A stretch of DNA of 5,543 bases from Clostridia bacterium (GCA_017523005.1 JAFWXG010000039.1:1-5543), one strand, 5' to 3'; positions 1 to 5,237 are shown, counted from the stretch's first letter. A program made the numbers and translations. The notes: generated by a model from the sequence alone, not told the origin.

Positions 1-3
1 CTA

Positions 4-32
4 TTGACATTTATTTAAAAGTATTGTATTAT
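4..32 (+). promoter_or_regulatory. Sigma-A (sigma-70 type) promoter of the S10 operon
   Basis: A perfect -35 hexamer TTGACA (4-9) is followed, after the ideal 17-nt spacer, by the -10 hexamer TATTAT (27-32), which matches 5 of 6 consensus bases. The region is AT-rich, as expected for a strong housekeeping promoter. Transcription should start near 38-40, leaving a leader of about 80 nt before rpsJ. This is the only convincing promoter seen in the window, so it probably drives the whole gene array. Genes upstream of base 1 may also read through into it; that cannot be judged here. Confidence 0.85.
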
Positions 33-39
33 ATATGAG

Positions 40-93
40 TTGCAGTATGCCTTACCAGAATGTGGAGGGGTGGAACACCCGGGTGTGTTGCAA
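40..93 (+). promoter_or_regulatory. Structured 5' leader of rpsJ (candidate regulatory RNA)
   Basis: The untranslated leader can form a 13-bp uninterrupted stem between 40-52 and 81-93 (8 Watson-Crick and 5 G-U pairs). Inside it is a hairpin GGGTG-GAA-CACCC (68-80) whose 3' arm directly abuts the outer stem, so the two could stack. A weak 3-bp stem, CCA/TGG (55-57/63-65), could complete a three-way junction. The outer stem begins almost exactly at the predicted transcription start and ends 13 nt before the rpsJ SD. Many ribosomal-protein operons are controlled by leaders that mimic rRNA; in E. coli the S10 leader responds to L4. Whether this leader binds any protein is inference. No U-tract follows, so it is not a terminator. 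Confidence 0.5.
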
Positions 94-105
94 AAATTTA
101 AAAAG

Positions 106-112
106 AAGGAGG
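106..112 (+). promoter_or_regulatory. Shine-Dalgarno site setting the rpsJ start
   Basis: AAGGAGG lies 8 nt before ATG 121. The reading frame stays open upstream to a TTG at 40, but that codon has no SD and falls at the predicted transcription start inside the leader stem. This site therefore fixes the S10 start at 121. Confidence 0.9.
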
Positions 113-120
113 AGCAATTT

Positions 121-429
121 ATGGCATCAAAAATCAGAATCAAAATCAAAGGTTATGATCACGCATTGGTAGATCAGTCTGCTGAAAAAATTGTTGAAGC
201 AGTAGAAAGAACAGGCTCTACAGTTTCAGGACCTATTCCGTTACCTACCAAAAAAGAAATCATCACAATCTTAAGAGCTGTTCATAAGTATAAAGATTCC
301 AGAGAACAGTTTGAAATGCGTACACATAAGCGTTTGATTGATGTAATCTCGCCAAAGCCGAAGACAACTGAAGCATTAGGCAAACTTGATTTACCTGCCG
401 GAATAAATGTTGAAATTAAGGTCATCTAA
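121..429 (+). CDS. rpsJ: 30S ribosomal protein S10 (uS10)
   Basis: S10 is a protein of the 30S head and, as NusE, a partner of NusB and NusG in antitermination. The product has 102 residues, the usual family length. It starts with MASKIRIKIKGYDH, has the conserved GPIPLPTKKE segment (38-46) and the block HKYKDSREQFEMRTHKR (55-71), and ends ...NVEIKVI. The extended loop keeps the Firmicute residues K56, Y57 and D59; changes in this loop are known to lower tetracycline or tigecycline susceptibility, and none is seen here. ATG 121 is chosen because of the strong SD at 106-112; the upstream in-frame extension is leader. It is the first gene of the operon, separated from rplC by a 65-nt gap with inverted repeats. 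Confidence 0.98.
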   Translation: MASKIRIKIKGYDHALVDQSAEKIVEAVERTGSTVSGPIPLPTKKEIITILRAVHKYKDSREQFEMRTHKRLIDVISPKPKTTEALGKLDLPAGINVEIKVI

Positions 430-470
430 CCGGATTAGGTAGTGGGTCAAGTTCCCGATACCGGGGAACC
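430..470 (+). promoter_or_regulatory. Inverted repeats between rpsJ and rplC (candidate RNA element)
   Basis: The gap holds GTTCCC (451-456) and GGGAAC (464-469), a 6-bp stem with a 7-nt loop. A competing fold uses GGTA (438-441) with TACC (459-462) and GGG (444-446) with CCC (454-456), separated by one G-A mismatch and one U-G wobble, with loop TCAAGTT. Both folds need 454-456, so they exclude each other. The element ends 10 nt before the rplC SD. There is no run of T after either stem, so an intrinsic terminator is unlikely. A role in tuning rplC translation or in mRNA processing is inference. Confidence 0.45.
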
Positions 471-480
471 AATAACCAAT
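467..480 (+). repeat. Tandem heptamer AACCAAT x2
   Basis: Two exact copies of AACCAAT (467-473 and 474-480) lie directly before the rplC SD (AAGGAGG, 481-487). The first copy overlaps the end of the 451-469 inverted repeat. It is short enough to be chance, and no function is evident beyond an unpaired A-rich approach to the ribosome binding site. Confidence 0.6.
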
Positions 481-494
481 AAGGAGGAAAAACA

Positions 495-1127
495 ATGAAA
501 AAAGCAATACTTGGCACAAAGCTTGGTATGACACAGCTTTTCGATGAAGCAGGAAAAATTGTTCCTGTAACAGTAATCGAAGCTGGTCCGTGTGTTGTCA
601 CACAAAAGAAGACAACAGATAATGACGGATATGACGCTGTTCAGGTTGGCTTTATGGATAAAACCGAAAAGCATACCAACAAGCCTGAAGAAGGTCACTT
701 CAAAAAGGCAGGCGTTTCCGCAAAAAGATTTTTAAGAGAATTCAAATTAGAAAATGCTGCAGAAATGAATGTAGGCGATGAAATCAAAGCCGATGTTTTC
801 GCAGCCGGAGACAAAATTGATGTAACAGGTACCAGTAAGGGTAAGGGATACGCTGGCGCAATCAAACGCCACAACTTCTCAAGACTTAAAGAAACTCATG
901 GTACAGGTCCTGTTCACAGACATGCAGGTTCAATGGGTGCTTGCTCAAGCCCGTCTCGTGTATTTAAAGGTAAGAAATTGCCAGGTCACATGGGTGTAGA
1001 TACTGTAACCATTCAGAATCTTGATGTAGTTTCCGTTGATGTTGAAAAGAACTTGCTTTTGGTTCGCGGTGCTATTCCGGGACCTAAAGGTGGATTAGTA
1101 ATAGTGAAAGACGCAGTTAAAGCGTAA
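495..1127 (+). CDS. rplC: 50S ribosomal protein L3 (uL3)
   Basis: L3 is an early-assembling 50S protein that binds near the 3' end of 23S rRNA and sends a long loop to the peptidyl-transferase centre. The product has 210 residues, normal for bacterial L3. It begins MKKAILGTKLGMTQLFDE, has TGTSKGKGYAGAIKRHNF (111-128) and the loop motif GPVHRHAGSMG (138-148), followed by RVFKGKKLPGHMG (155-167) and VTIQNLDVV (171-179). In E. coli the residue after the GSIG motif is a Gln methylated by PrmB; here the segment reads GACSSPS (148-154), with no Gln, so that modification cannot occur. AAGGAGG at 481-487 stands 7 nt before ATG 495. rplD follows after 26 nt. Confidence 0.98.
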   Translation: MKKAILGTKLGMTQLFDEAGKIVPVTVIEAGPCVVTQKKTTDNDGYDAVQVGFMDKTEKHTNKPEEGHFKKAGVSAKRFLREFKLENAAEMNVGDEIKADVFAAGDKIDVTGTSKGKGYAGAIKRHNFSRLKETHGTGPVHRHAGSMGACSSPSRVFKGKKLPGHMGVDTVTIQNLDVVSVDVEKNLLLVRGAIPGPKGGLVIVKDAVKA

Positions 1128-1137
1128 GGCTTTAAGA

Positions 1138-1144
1138 AAGGAGG
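1138..1144 (+). promoter_or_regulatory. Shine-Dalgarno site supporting the GTG start of rplD
   Basis: AAGGAGG lies 9 nt before GTG 1154. The GTG opens the conserved N-terminus (M)ANVALYNMDG, and the next in-frame ATG, at residue 9, would cut off part of the fold and lacks its own SD. The GTG is therefore the real start. Confidence 0.85.
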
Positions 1145-1153
1145 AAGTTTATC

Positions 1154-1774
1154 GTGGCTAATGTAGCTTTATATAATATGGACGGTAAGGAAATCGGAAC
1201 CGTAGAACTTAAAGACAGCATTTTTGGTGTTGAAGTTAACAAAGCCGCTGTATATGAAGTTGTTAAAAACTATTTAGCAAATCAGAGACAGGGCACACAG
1301 AGCACTAAAACTCGTGCAGAAGTTCGCGGAGGCGGTATCAAACCTTGGCGTCAGAAGGGTACAGGCAGAGCAAGACAAGGCTCTATCCGTTCTCCACAGT
1401 GGATTCATGGTGGTATCGCATTAGGTCCAAAACCAAGAGATTACCGCTATGCAGTAAACAAAAAGATGAAACAGCTCGCACTTAAATCAGCTTTAACCTC
1501 TAAGGTTCAGGAAGGTAATATTGCAGTAGTTGATTCTTTAGAACTTGCTGAAATTAAAACAAAATCAGTTGTTGCTATGCTCAAAGCTTTTGAAGCAAGC
1601 AAAGCAATTATCGTAACAGCTCAGGCAGATGAAAAAATGGTTAAATCTGCAAACAACATTCAGGGTGTTGCAACCTCTTTCGTAGGTGCTCTTAATGTTT
1701 ACGAGCTTCTCAAATACGACAAACTCATCATCGCAAAAGATGCGGTTGAAAAATTAGAGGAGGTGTACGCATAA
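1154..1774 (+). CDS. rplD: 50S ribosomal protein L4 (uL4), GTG start
   Basis: L4 binds domain I of 23S rRNA and, with L22, forms the narrow part of the peptide exit tunnel. The product has 206 residues, the usual length. The tunnel loop is clear: TRAEVRGGGIKPWRQKGTGRARQGS (residues 53-77), including the invariant KPWRQKGTGRAR core where macrolide-resistance changes occur in other bacteria; nothing unusual is seen there. The C-terminal globular part includes VNKKMKQLALKSAL (101-114) and ends ...DAVEKLEEVYA. In E. coli L4 also represses its own operon through the S10 leader; whether that applies here is unknown. Its last codons contain the rplW SD, and its TAA overlaps the rplW ATG by one base, so L23 translation is probably coupled. 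Confidence 0.98.
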   Translation: MANVALYNMDGKEIGTVELKDSIFGVEVNKAAVYEVVKNYLANQRQGTQSTKTRAEVRGGGIKPWRQKGTGRARQGSIRSPQWIHGGIALGPKPRDYRYAVNKKMKQLALKSALTSKVQEGNIAVVDSLELAEIKTKSVVAMLKAFEASKAIIVTAQADEKMVKSANNIQGVATSFVGALNVYELLKYDKLIIAKDAVEKLEEVYA

Positions 1775-2064
1775 TGAATCTTCATGATATTATCAGAAAG
1801 CCTATCATTTCCGAAACAACCATGGAAGACATTGCGAACAAAAAGTACACCTTTGAAGTAGCAGCTTCTGCTACAAAGGTAGATGTAAAAATCGCAGTTG
1901 AACAAATTTTCAAGGTTCAGGTTGCTAAAGTTAACACCATTAACTGCTTGGGTAAAACCAAACGCATGGGCGTTCATGTTGGTAAAAGACCTGACTGGAA
2001 AAAGGCAGTTGTTACATTGAAAGCAGACAGTAAGACCATCGAATTCTTCGACGGCATGGCTTAA
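1774..2064 (+). CDS. rplW: 50S ribosomal protein L23 (uL23)
   Basis: L23 lies beside the exit of the peptide tunnel and is the main docking site for trigger factor and signal recognition particle. The product has 96 residues, a normal bacterial length. The N-terminus MNLHDIIRKPIISETT carries Glu14 in the KPIISE motif, matching E. coli Glu18, the key contact for trigger factor. The rRNA-binding extension is visible as KVNTINCLGKTKRMG (52-66), followed by GKRPDWKKAVVTL (70-82). The start is ATG 1774, sharing one base with the rplD stop (TAATG). The SD AGGAGGT (1758-1764) lies inside rplD, giving a 9-nt spacer. rplB follows after 23 nt. Confidence 0.97.
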   Translation: MNLHDIIRKPIISETTMEDIANKKYTFEVAASATKVDVKIAVEQIFKVQVAKVNTINCLGKTKRMGVHVGKRPDWKKAVVTLKADSKTIEFFDGMA

Positions 2065-2087
2065 TCGAAAGTGAAGGAGTGATATAA

Positions 2088-2921
2088 ATGGCAATTAAAA
2101 ATTACAAACCGACTTCACCGGCTAGAAGACAGATGACCGTTTCAGCTTTCGATGAAATTACCAAAAAGACTCCAGAAAAGAGCTTGTTGGAAACCTTAAA
2201 ATCGAATGCTGGTAGAAACTCATACGGCAGAATTACCGTTCGTCACAGAGGCGGCGGCGTTAAGAGAAAATACAGAATTATCGATTTCAAGCGCAGAAAG
2301 ATTGATGTACCCGCAACCGTATTGGCAATCGAGTACGATCCTAACAGAAGTGCTAACATCGCTTTAATTCAGTATGAAGACGGTGAAAAAGCATATATCT
2401 TGGCACCTGTTGGCTTAAAAGTCGGCTACAAGGTAATGTCCGGCGAAAACGCTGACATTAAACCAGGTAATGCACTTAAAATTAAAAACATCCCGGTTGG
2501 TACTTTAATTCATAACATTGAATTACAGCCTGGCAGAGGCGGTCAGTTAGTTCGTGCAGCAGGTAACTCAGCACAGCTCATGGCTAAAGAGGATAAATAT
2601 TCTCAGGTTCGTTTGCCTTCAGGCGAAGTTAGAATGATTAGCCTTGAATGTATGGCAACAATCGGTCAGGTTGGTAACACAGAACATGAAAACATTTCTA
2701 TCGGTAAAGCGGGCAGAAAACGCCACATGGGCTTCCGTCCTACCGTTCGTGGTGTTGTAATGAACCCATGCGACCATCCTCACGGTGGTGGTGAAGGTAA
2801 ATCCCCGATCGGCCGTCCAAGCCCTGTTACACCTTGGGGTAAACCGGCTCTCGGTTACAAAACCAGACAGAAGAACAAAAAATCCGATATGTTTATCGTT
2901 AAAAGACGCAACGCGAAATAA
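2088..2921 (+). CDS. rplB: 50S ribosomal protein L2 (uL2)
   Basis: L2 is a highly conserved 50S protein needed for subunit association and for the structure of the peptidyl-transferase region. The product has 277 residues, as in other Firmicutes. It shows the N-terminal block MAIKNYKPTSPARRQ, the RNA-binding VRHRGGGVKRKYRIIDFKR (51-69), an OB-like then SH3-like core with LQPGRGGQLVRAAG (146-159), and the C-terminal MNPCDHPHGGGEGKSPIGR (225-243). That segment keeps the conserved histidines (H230, H232), the region of the functionally important E. coli His229. The end ...KKSDMFIVKRRNAK is basic, as usual. The SD AAGGAG (2074-2079) is 8 nt upstream. The stop codon sits in the loop of a GC-rich hairpin. 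Confidence 0.99.
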   Translation: MAIKNYKPTSPARRQMTVSAFDEITKKTPEKSLLETLKSNAGRNSYGRITVRHRGGGVKRKYRIIDFKRRKIDVPATVLAIEYDPNRSANIALIQYEDGEKAYILAPVGLKVGYKVMSGENADIKPGNALKIKNIPVGTLIHNIELQPGRGGQLVRAAGNSAQLMAKEDKYSQVRLPSGEVRMISLECMATIGQVGNTEHENISIGKAGRKRHMGFRPTVRGVVMNPCDHPHGGGEGKSPIGRPSPVTPWGKPALGYKTRQKNKKSDMFIVKRRNAK

Positions 2922-2932
2922 TATCGCGGCGT
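2906..2932 (+). repeat. Hairpin around the rplB stop codon
   Basis: ACGC (2906-2909) plus CGCGA (2912-2916) can pair with TCGCG (2924-2928) plus GCGT (2929-2932). This gives 9 bp with a 2-nt AA bulge on the 5' side. The 7-nt loop AATAATA (2917-2923) contains the rplB TAA (2919-2921). It is notably GC-rich for this region. No T-tract follows, so it is not an intrinsic terminator, and the rpsS SD (2944-2949) stays outside it. It might be an mRNA-stability or processing site; function is inference. Confidence 0.4.
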
Positions 2933-2955
2933 AACGCAGAAATGGAGGTAACCCT

Positions 2956-3234
2956 ATGAGTAGATCAGTTAAAAAAGGTCCTTATGTGGAAGCCAAATTG
3001 TTGAAAAGAACAATAGAAATGAACGAAGCCGGAGAAAAAAGAGTTTTGAAGACATGGTCAAGAAGCTCAACAATCTTCCCGGAAATGGTTGGTCACACAA
3101 TCGCAGTTCATGACGGCAGAAAACATGTGCCTGTATATATTACTGAAGATATGGTTGGACACAAGCTTGGCGAATTTGCACCAACAAGAACCTATAAAGG
3201 TCACGCAGGAGCAAAAACAAGCGGTGTAAGATAA
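2956..3234 (+). CDS. rpsS: 30S ribosomal protein S19 (uS19)
   Basis: S19 is a 30S head protein that pairs with S13, contacts 16S rRNA near the A site and takes part in a bridge to the 50S subunit. The product has 92 residues, the family norm. Diagnostic blocks are MSRSVKKGPYVEAKLLKR at the N-terminus, KTWSRSSTIFPEMVGHTIAVHDG (32-54), HVPVYITEDMVGHKLGEFAPTR (57-78) and the end YKGHAGAKTSGVR. The start is ATG 2956, with GGAGGT at 2944-2949 and 6 nt between. It follows rplB after 34 nt and precedes rplV after 45 nt. Nothing in the protein is unusual. Confidence 0.98.
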   Translation: MSRSVKKGPYVEAKLLKRTIEMNEAGEKRVLKTWSRSSTIFPEMVGHTIAVHDGRKHVPVYITEDMVGHKLGEFAPTRTYKGHAGAKTSGVR

Positions 3235-3279
3235 TCAATAGTTAAAAATTTAACCGTTCAGGAAGGAGGTTGGCATAAC

Positions 3280-3621
3280 ATGGAAGCAAAAGCAATCCTT
3301 CGTTATGCACGCATTTCACCTAGAAAAGTGAAAATCGTGATTGATTTAATCAGAAATAAGTCAGTTGGTGAAGCTCTTGCAATTTTGAAGAACACACCTA
3401 AAGCTGCATCTGAATACCTTATAAAGTTGTTAAATTCTGCAATCGCAAATGCAACAACAAATCACAATATGGATTTGGAAAAATTGTATGTTGCGGAAAC
3501 CTATGCAAATCCCGGCCCGATTTTAAAGAGAATTATGCCGAGAGCACAGGGCAGAGCATTCAGAATTAAAAAGAGAACAAGCCACATTACAATCGTTCTC
3601 AAAGAAAAAGTTGAAGACTAA
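3280..3621 (+). CDS. rplV: 50S ribosomal protein L22 (uL22)
   Basis: L22 binds all domains of 23S rRNA and extends a beta-hairpin into the exit tunnel opposite L4. The product has 113 residues, normal length. The N-terminus MEAKAILRYARISPRKVKIVIDLIR and the helix NSAIANATTNHNMD (52-65) are typical. The tunnel hairpin is GPILKRIMPRAQGRAFRIKKRTSHITI (79-105), with its tip around KRIMPRAQGRA; macrolide-resistance deletions and insertions occur here in other species, and none is seen. The SD AAGGAGG (3263-3269) lies 10 nt before ATG 3280. The stop codon TAA (3619-3621) supplies the two A bases of the next gene's SD, so rpsC is tightly coupled. Confidence 0.98.
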   Translation: MEAKAILRYARISPRKVKIVIDLIRNKSVGEALAILKNTPKAASEYLIKLLNSAIANATTNHNMDLEKLYVAETYANPGPILKRIMPRAQGRAFRIKKRTSHITIVLKEKVED

Positions 3622-3626
3622 GGAGG
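3620..3626 (+). promoter_or_regulatory. Shine-Dalgarno site of rpsC fused to the rplV stop
   Basis: AAGGAGG begins with the last two bases of the rplV TAA (3619-3621) and lies 7 nt before ATG 3634. A ribosome terminating on rplV sits on the rpsC initiation site, which favours coupled translation of L22 and S3. Confidence 0.85.
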
Positions 3627-3633
3627 TAAAGTC

Positions 3634-4296
3634 ATGGGTCAGAAAGTACATCCGCATGGACTCAGAGTCGGCGTAATTAAAGACTGGGATTCCAAGTGGT
3701 ACGCAGATTCCAAGAACTTTGGCGACAGCCTCGTAGAAGACTATAATATCAGAAAATTCTTGAAAAAAGCTCACTACGACGCTGGCGTTGCAAAAATAGA
3801 AATTGAAAAGCCTTCAGGCAAAGTTAAAGTTAAGATTTATGCAGCAAGACCTGCATTCATCATTGGCAAAAAAGGCGAAGGCATTGAAAAAACAAAAGCA
3901 GAACTCACAAAGATGACCGGTAAAGCCGTTTCTATCGATGTTGTTGAAATCAAACAGGTTGATTTGTGCGCACAGTTAGTTGCTGAAAACATCGCTGCAC
4001 AGCTCGAAAAGAGAATTTCTTTCCGTCGTGCAATGAAGCAGGCAATGGCTCGTACAACCAAAGCTGGTGCTATGGGTATCAAAACTTTAGTATCAGGTCG
4101 TTTGGGCGGTGCAGAAATCGCAAGAAGCGAACAGTATCATGAAGGTACTATTCCGTTGCAGACAATCCGCGCTGATATCGACTACGGCTTCGCAGAAGCA
4201 GATACCACATTCGGTAAAATCGGTGTTAAAACATGGATTTACAAAGGTGAAGTTCTTCCCGGCAAAAATACTGCTAAGAAAGGGGAGGAAAAATAA
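3634..4296 (+). CDS. rpsC: 30S ribosomal protein S3 (uS3)
   Basis: S3 is a 30S head protein at the mRNA entry channel, where with S4 and S5 it unwinds structured mRNA. The product has 220 residues, typical of Firmicutes and shorter than the E. coli protein. It has the N-terminal MGQKVHPHGLRVG, a type II KH domain with the GKKG loop (78-81) in FIIGKKGEGIEK, and the C-terminal domain with SFRRAMKQAMARTTKAGAMGIK (129-150), GRLGGAEIARSE (155-166) and RADIDYGFAEA (179-189). R131, R132 and K135 match the E. coli residues tied to helicase activity. The tail KNTAKKGEEK (211-220) is short and charged. The TAA overlaps the rplP ATG by one base. Confidence 0.99.
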   Translation: MGQKVHPHGLRVGVIKDWDSKWYADSKNFGDSLVEDYNIRKFLKKAHYDAGVAKIEIEKPSGKVKVKIYAARPAFIIGKKGEGIEKTKAELTKMTGKAVSIDVVEIKQVDLCAQLVAENIAAQLEKRISFRRAMKQAMARTTKAGAMGIKTLVSGRLGGAEIARSEQYHEGTIPLQTIRADIDYGFAEADTTFGKIGVKTWIYKGEVLPGKNTAKKGEEK

Positions 4297-4730
4297 TGTT
4301 ATTACCTAAAAGAGTTAAATACAGAAAAGTTATGAGAGGTCGTATGACCGGTAAAGCATTAAGAGGCAACAAGGTAAGCTATGGTGATTTTGGTATTCAG
4401 GCTTTAGAGCCAGGCTGGATCACAAGCAACCAGATTGAAGCTGCCCGTATTGCTATGACCAGATATACCAAAAGAGGCGGTAAGGTTTGGATTAAGATTT
4501 TCCCGGATAAGCCGGTAACATCAAAACCTGCTGAAACTCGTATGGGTTCCGGTAAAGGTTCACCGGAATACTGGGTAGCAGTAGTAAAACCCGGCAGAGT
4601 TATGTTTGAAGTTGGCGGCGTTGCAGAAGAAGTTGCACGCGAAGCACTTCGCTTAGCTATTCACAAGTTGCCCGTAAAATGCAAGATTGTTGCAAAAGAG
4701 ATTGCAGAAACGGAGGCTGACGCAGAATGA
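4296..4730 (+). CDS. rplP: 50S ribosomal protein L16 (uL16)
   Basis: L16 is a late-assembling 50S protein that contacts A-site tRNA and helps set up the peptidyl-transferase region. The product has 144 residues, normal for Firmicutes. It starts MLLPKRVKYRKVMRGRMTG, contains FGIQALEPGWITSNQIEAAR (32-51) and the conserved loop ETRMGSGKGSPEYWVAVVKPG (80-100), and ends in the acidic tail ETEADAE. R82 aligns with E. coli Arg81, which an oxygenase hydroxylates in some proteobacteria; the Arg is kept, but modification here cannot be inferred. ATG 4296 overlaps the rpsC stop (TAATG); its SD GGAGG (4284-4288) is inside rpsC. It ends in a 4-base ATGA overlap with rpmC. Confidence 0.99.
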   Translation: MLLPKRVKYRKVMRGRMTGKALRGNKVSYGDFGIQALEPGWITSNQIEAARIAMTRYTKRGGKVWIKIFPDKPVTSKPAETRMGSGKGSPEYWVAVVKPGRVMFEVGGVAEEVAREALRLAIHKLPVKCKIVAKEIAETEADAE

Positions 4731-4927
4731 AAATAAATGAAGTTAGAGATTTTTCTTACGAAGAATTAGAAGCGAAGCTGAAAGACTTAAAAGCTGAACT
4801 GTTTAACTTAAGATTTCAGCATGCGACAAGCCAGCTCGACAACCCGATGAAAATCGTGGAAGTGAAGAAGTCCATCGCGCGTGTTAAAACTGTAATGCGT
4901 GAATTGGAATTGAAGCAGGCTGAGTAA
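4727..4927 (+). CDS. rpmC: 50S ribosomal protein L29 (uL29)
   Basis: L29 is a small helical hairpin protein next to L23 at the tunnel exit, part of the platform for chaperones and targeting factors. The product has 66 residues, as usual. The whole chain fits two long helices: MKINEVRDFSYEELEAKLKD through LFNLRFQHATSQLDNP (25-40), then MKIVEVKKSIARVKTVMREL (41-60). The family signature is the segment from LRFQ to SIARVKTV. The start ATG 4727 overlaps the L16 TGA by four bases (ATGA), and the SD GGAGG (4712-4716) lies in rplP, 10 nt away, so coupled translation is likely. A 52-nt A-rich gap separates it from the rpsQ TTG start. Confidence 0.97.
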   Translation: MKINEVRDFSYEELEAKLKDLKAELFNLRFQHATSQLDNPMKIVEVKKSIARVKTVMRELELKQAE

Positions 4928-4964
4928 AAATTAAAAAAATATTCAAAAAGCTTTAAATATGAGA

Positions 4965-4971
4965 AAGGAGG
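4965..4971 (+). promoter_or_regulatory. Shine-Dalgarno site that selects the TTG start of rpsQ
   Basis: AAGGAGG (within AAAGGAGG) lies 8 nt before TTG 4980. An in-frame ATG at 4959 sits just upstream of this SD and has only A-rich sequence, with no SD, before it. Using that ATG would translate the SD itself into a seven-residue extension (MRKEDFK). The arrangement strongly favours TTG 4980. Confidence 0.85.
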
Positions 4972-4979
4972 ACTTCAAA

Positions 4980-5237
4980 TTGTCTAATCGAGCATTCAGA
5001 AAGACAAGAGTTGGTAAGGTTGTAAGCAACAAAATGGATAAAACAATCGTTGTTGCTATTGTTGACAACGTAAAACATCCTTTATATAGCAAAATTGTTA
5101 AAAGAACTTACAAACTGAAAGCACATGATGAAGAAAACATTTGTGCAATCGGTGATGTAGTTAAAGTTATGGAAACAAGACCACTTTCTAAAGATAAGAG
5201 ATGGCGTCTTGTAGAAATCGTTGAAAAAGCACAGTAA
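4980..5237 (+). CDS. rpsQ: 30S ribosomal protein S17 (uS17), TTG start
   Basis: S17 is an OB-fold protein that binds the 5' domain of 16S rRNA early in 30S assembly. From TTG 4980 the product has 85 residues, matching the family's usual 84-87. It begins (M)SNRAFRKTRVGKVVSNKMDKT, close to the Firmicute form, then shows VKHPLYSKIVKRTYKLKAHDEEN (31-53), IGDVVKVMETRPLSKDKRWRLVEIV (57-81) and a short end EKAQ. The ATG at 4959 would give 92 residues but places the SD inside the gene, so TTG is preferred. The gene follows rpmC after 52 nt of A-rich sequence, with no overlap, and precedes rplN by 28 nt. Confidence 0.96.
   Translation: MSNRAFRKTRVGKVVSNKMDKTIVVAIVDNVKHPLYSKIVKRTYKLKAHDEENICAIGDVVKVMETRPLSKDKRWRLVEIVEKAQ

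Noticed and set aside
40..120. In-frame extension of rpsJ starting from TTG 40
   Set aside because: The TTG has no SD and lies at the predicted transcription start. The extra 27 residues are not part of S10, and a strong SD sits before ATG 121.
451..469. Intrinsic terminator after rpsJ
   Set aside because: The stem is followed by AACCAATAACCAATAAGG, with no T-run, and a strong SD for rplC follows immediately.
447..698. Antisense open frame across the rpsJ-rplC gap and rplC
   Set aside because: It overlaps well-supported L3 on the other strand, has no SD or known protein features, and is a frame shadow. The other antisense open frames (1699-2094, 3523-3774, 3837-4082, 5082-5315) were rejected on the same grounds.
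3241..3254. AT-rich inverted repeat GTTAA/TTAAC between rpsS and rplV
   Set aside because: Only five A-T-rich pairs around a 4-nt loop; too weak to be a terminator or stable hairpin, and expected by chance.
4109..4309. Second + strand open frame inside rpsC
   Set aside because: It runs out of frame within the S3 C-terminal coding region, has no SD and resembles no protein I recognise.
4908..4960. Possible internal promoter or terminator in the A-rich gap before rpsQ
   Set aside because: TTGAAG (4910-4915) is followed only by poor -10 matches in an A-run. AAAGCTTT (4947-4954) is a short palindrome without a loop or T-tract. Neither supports a signal.
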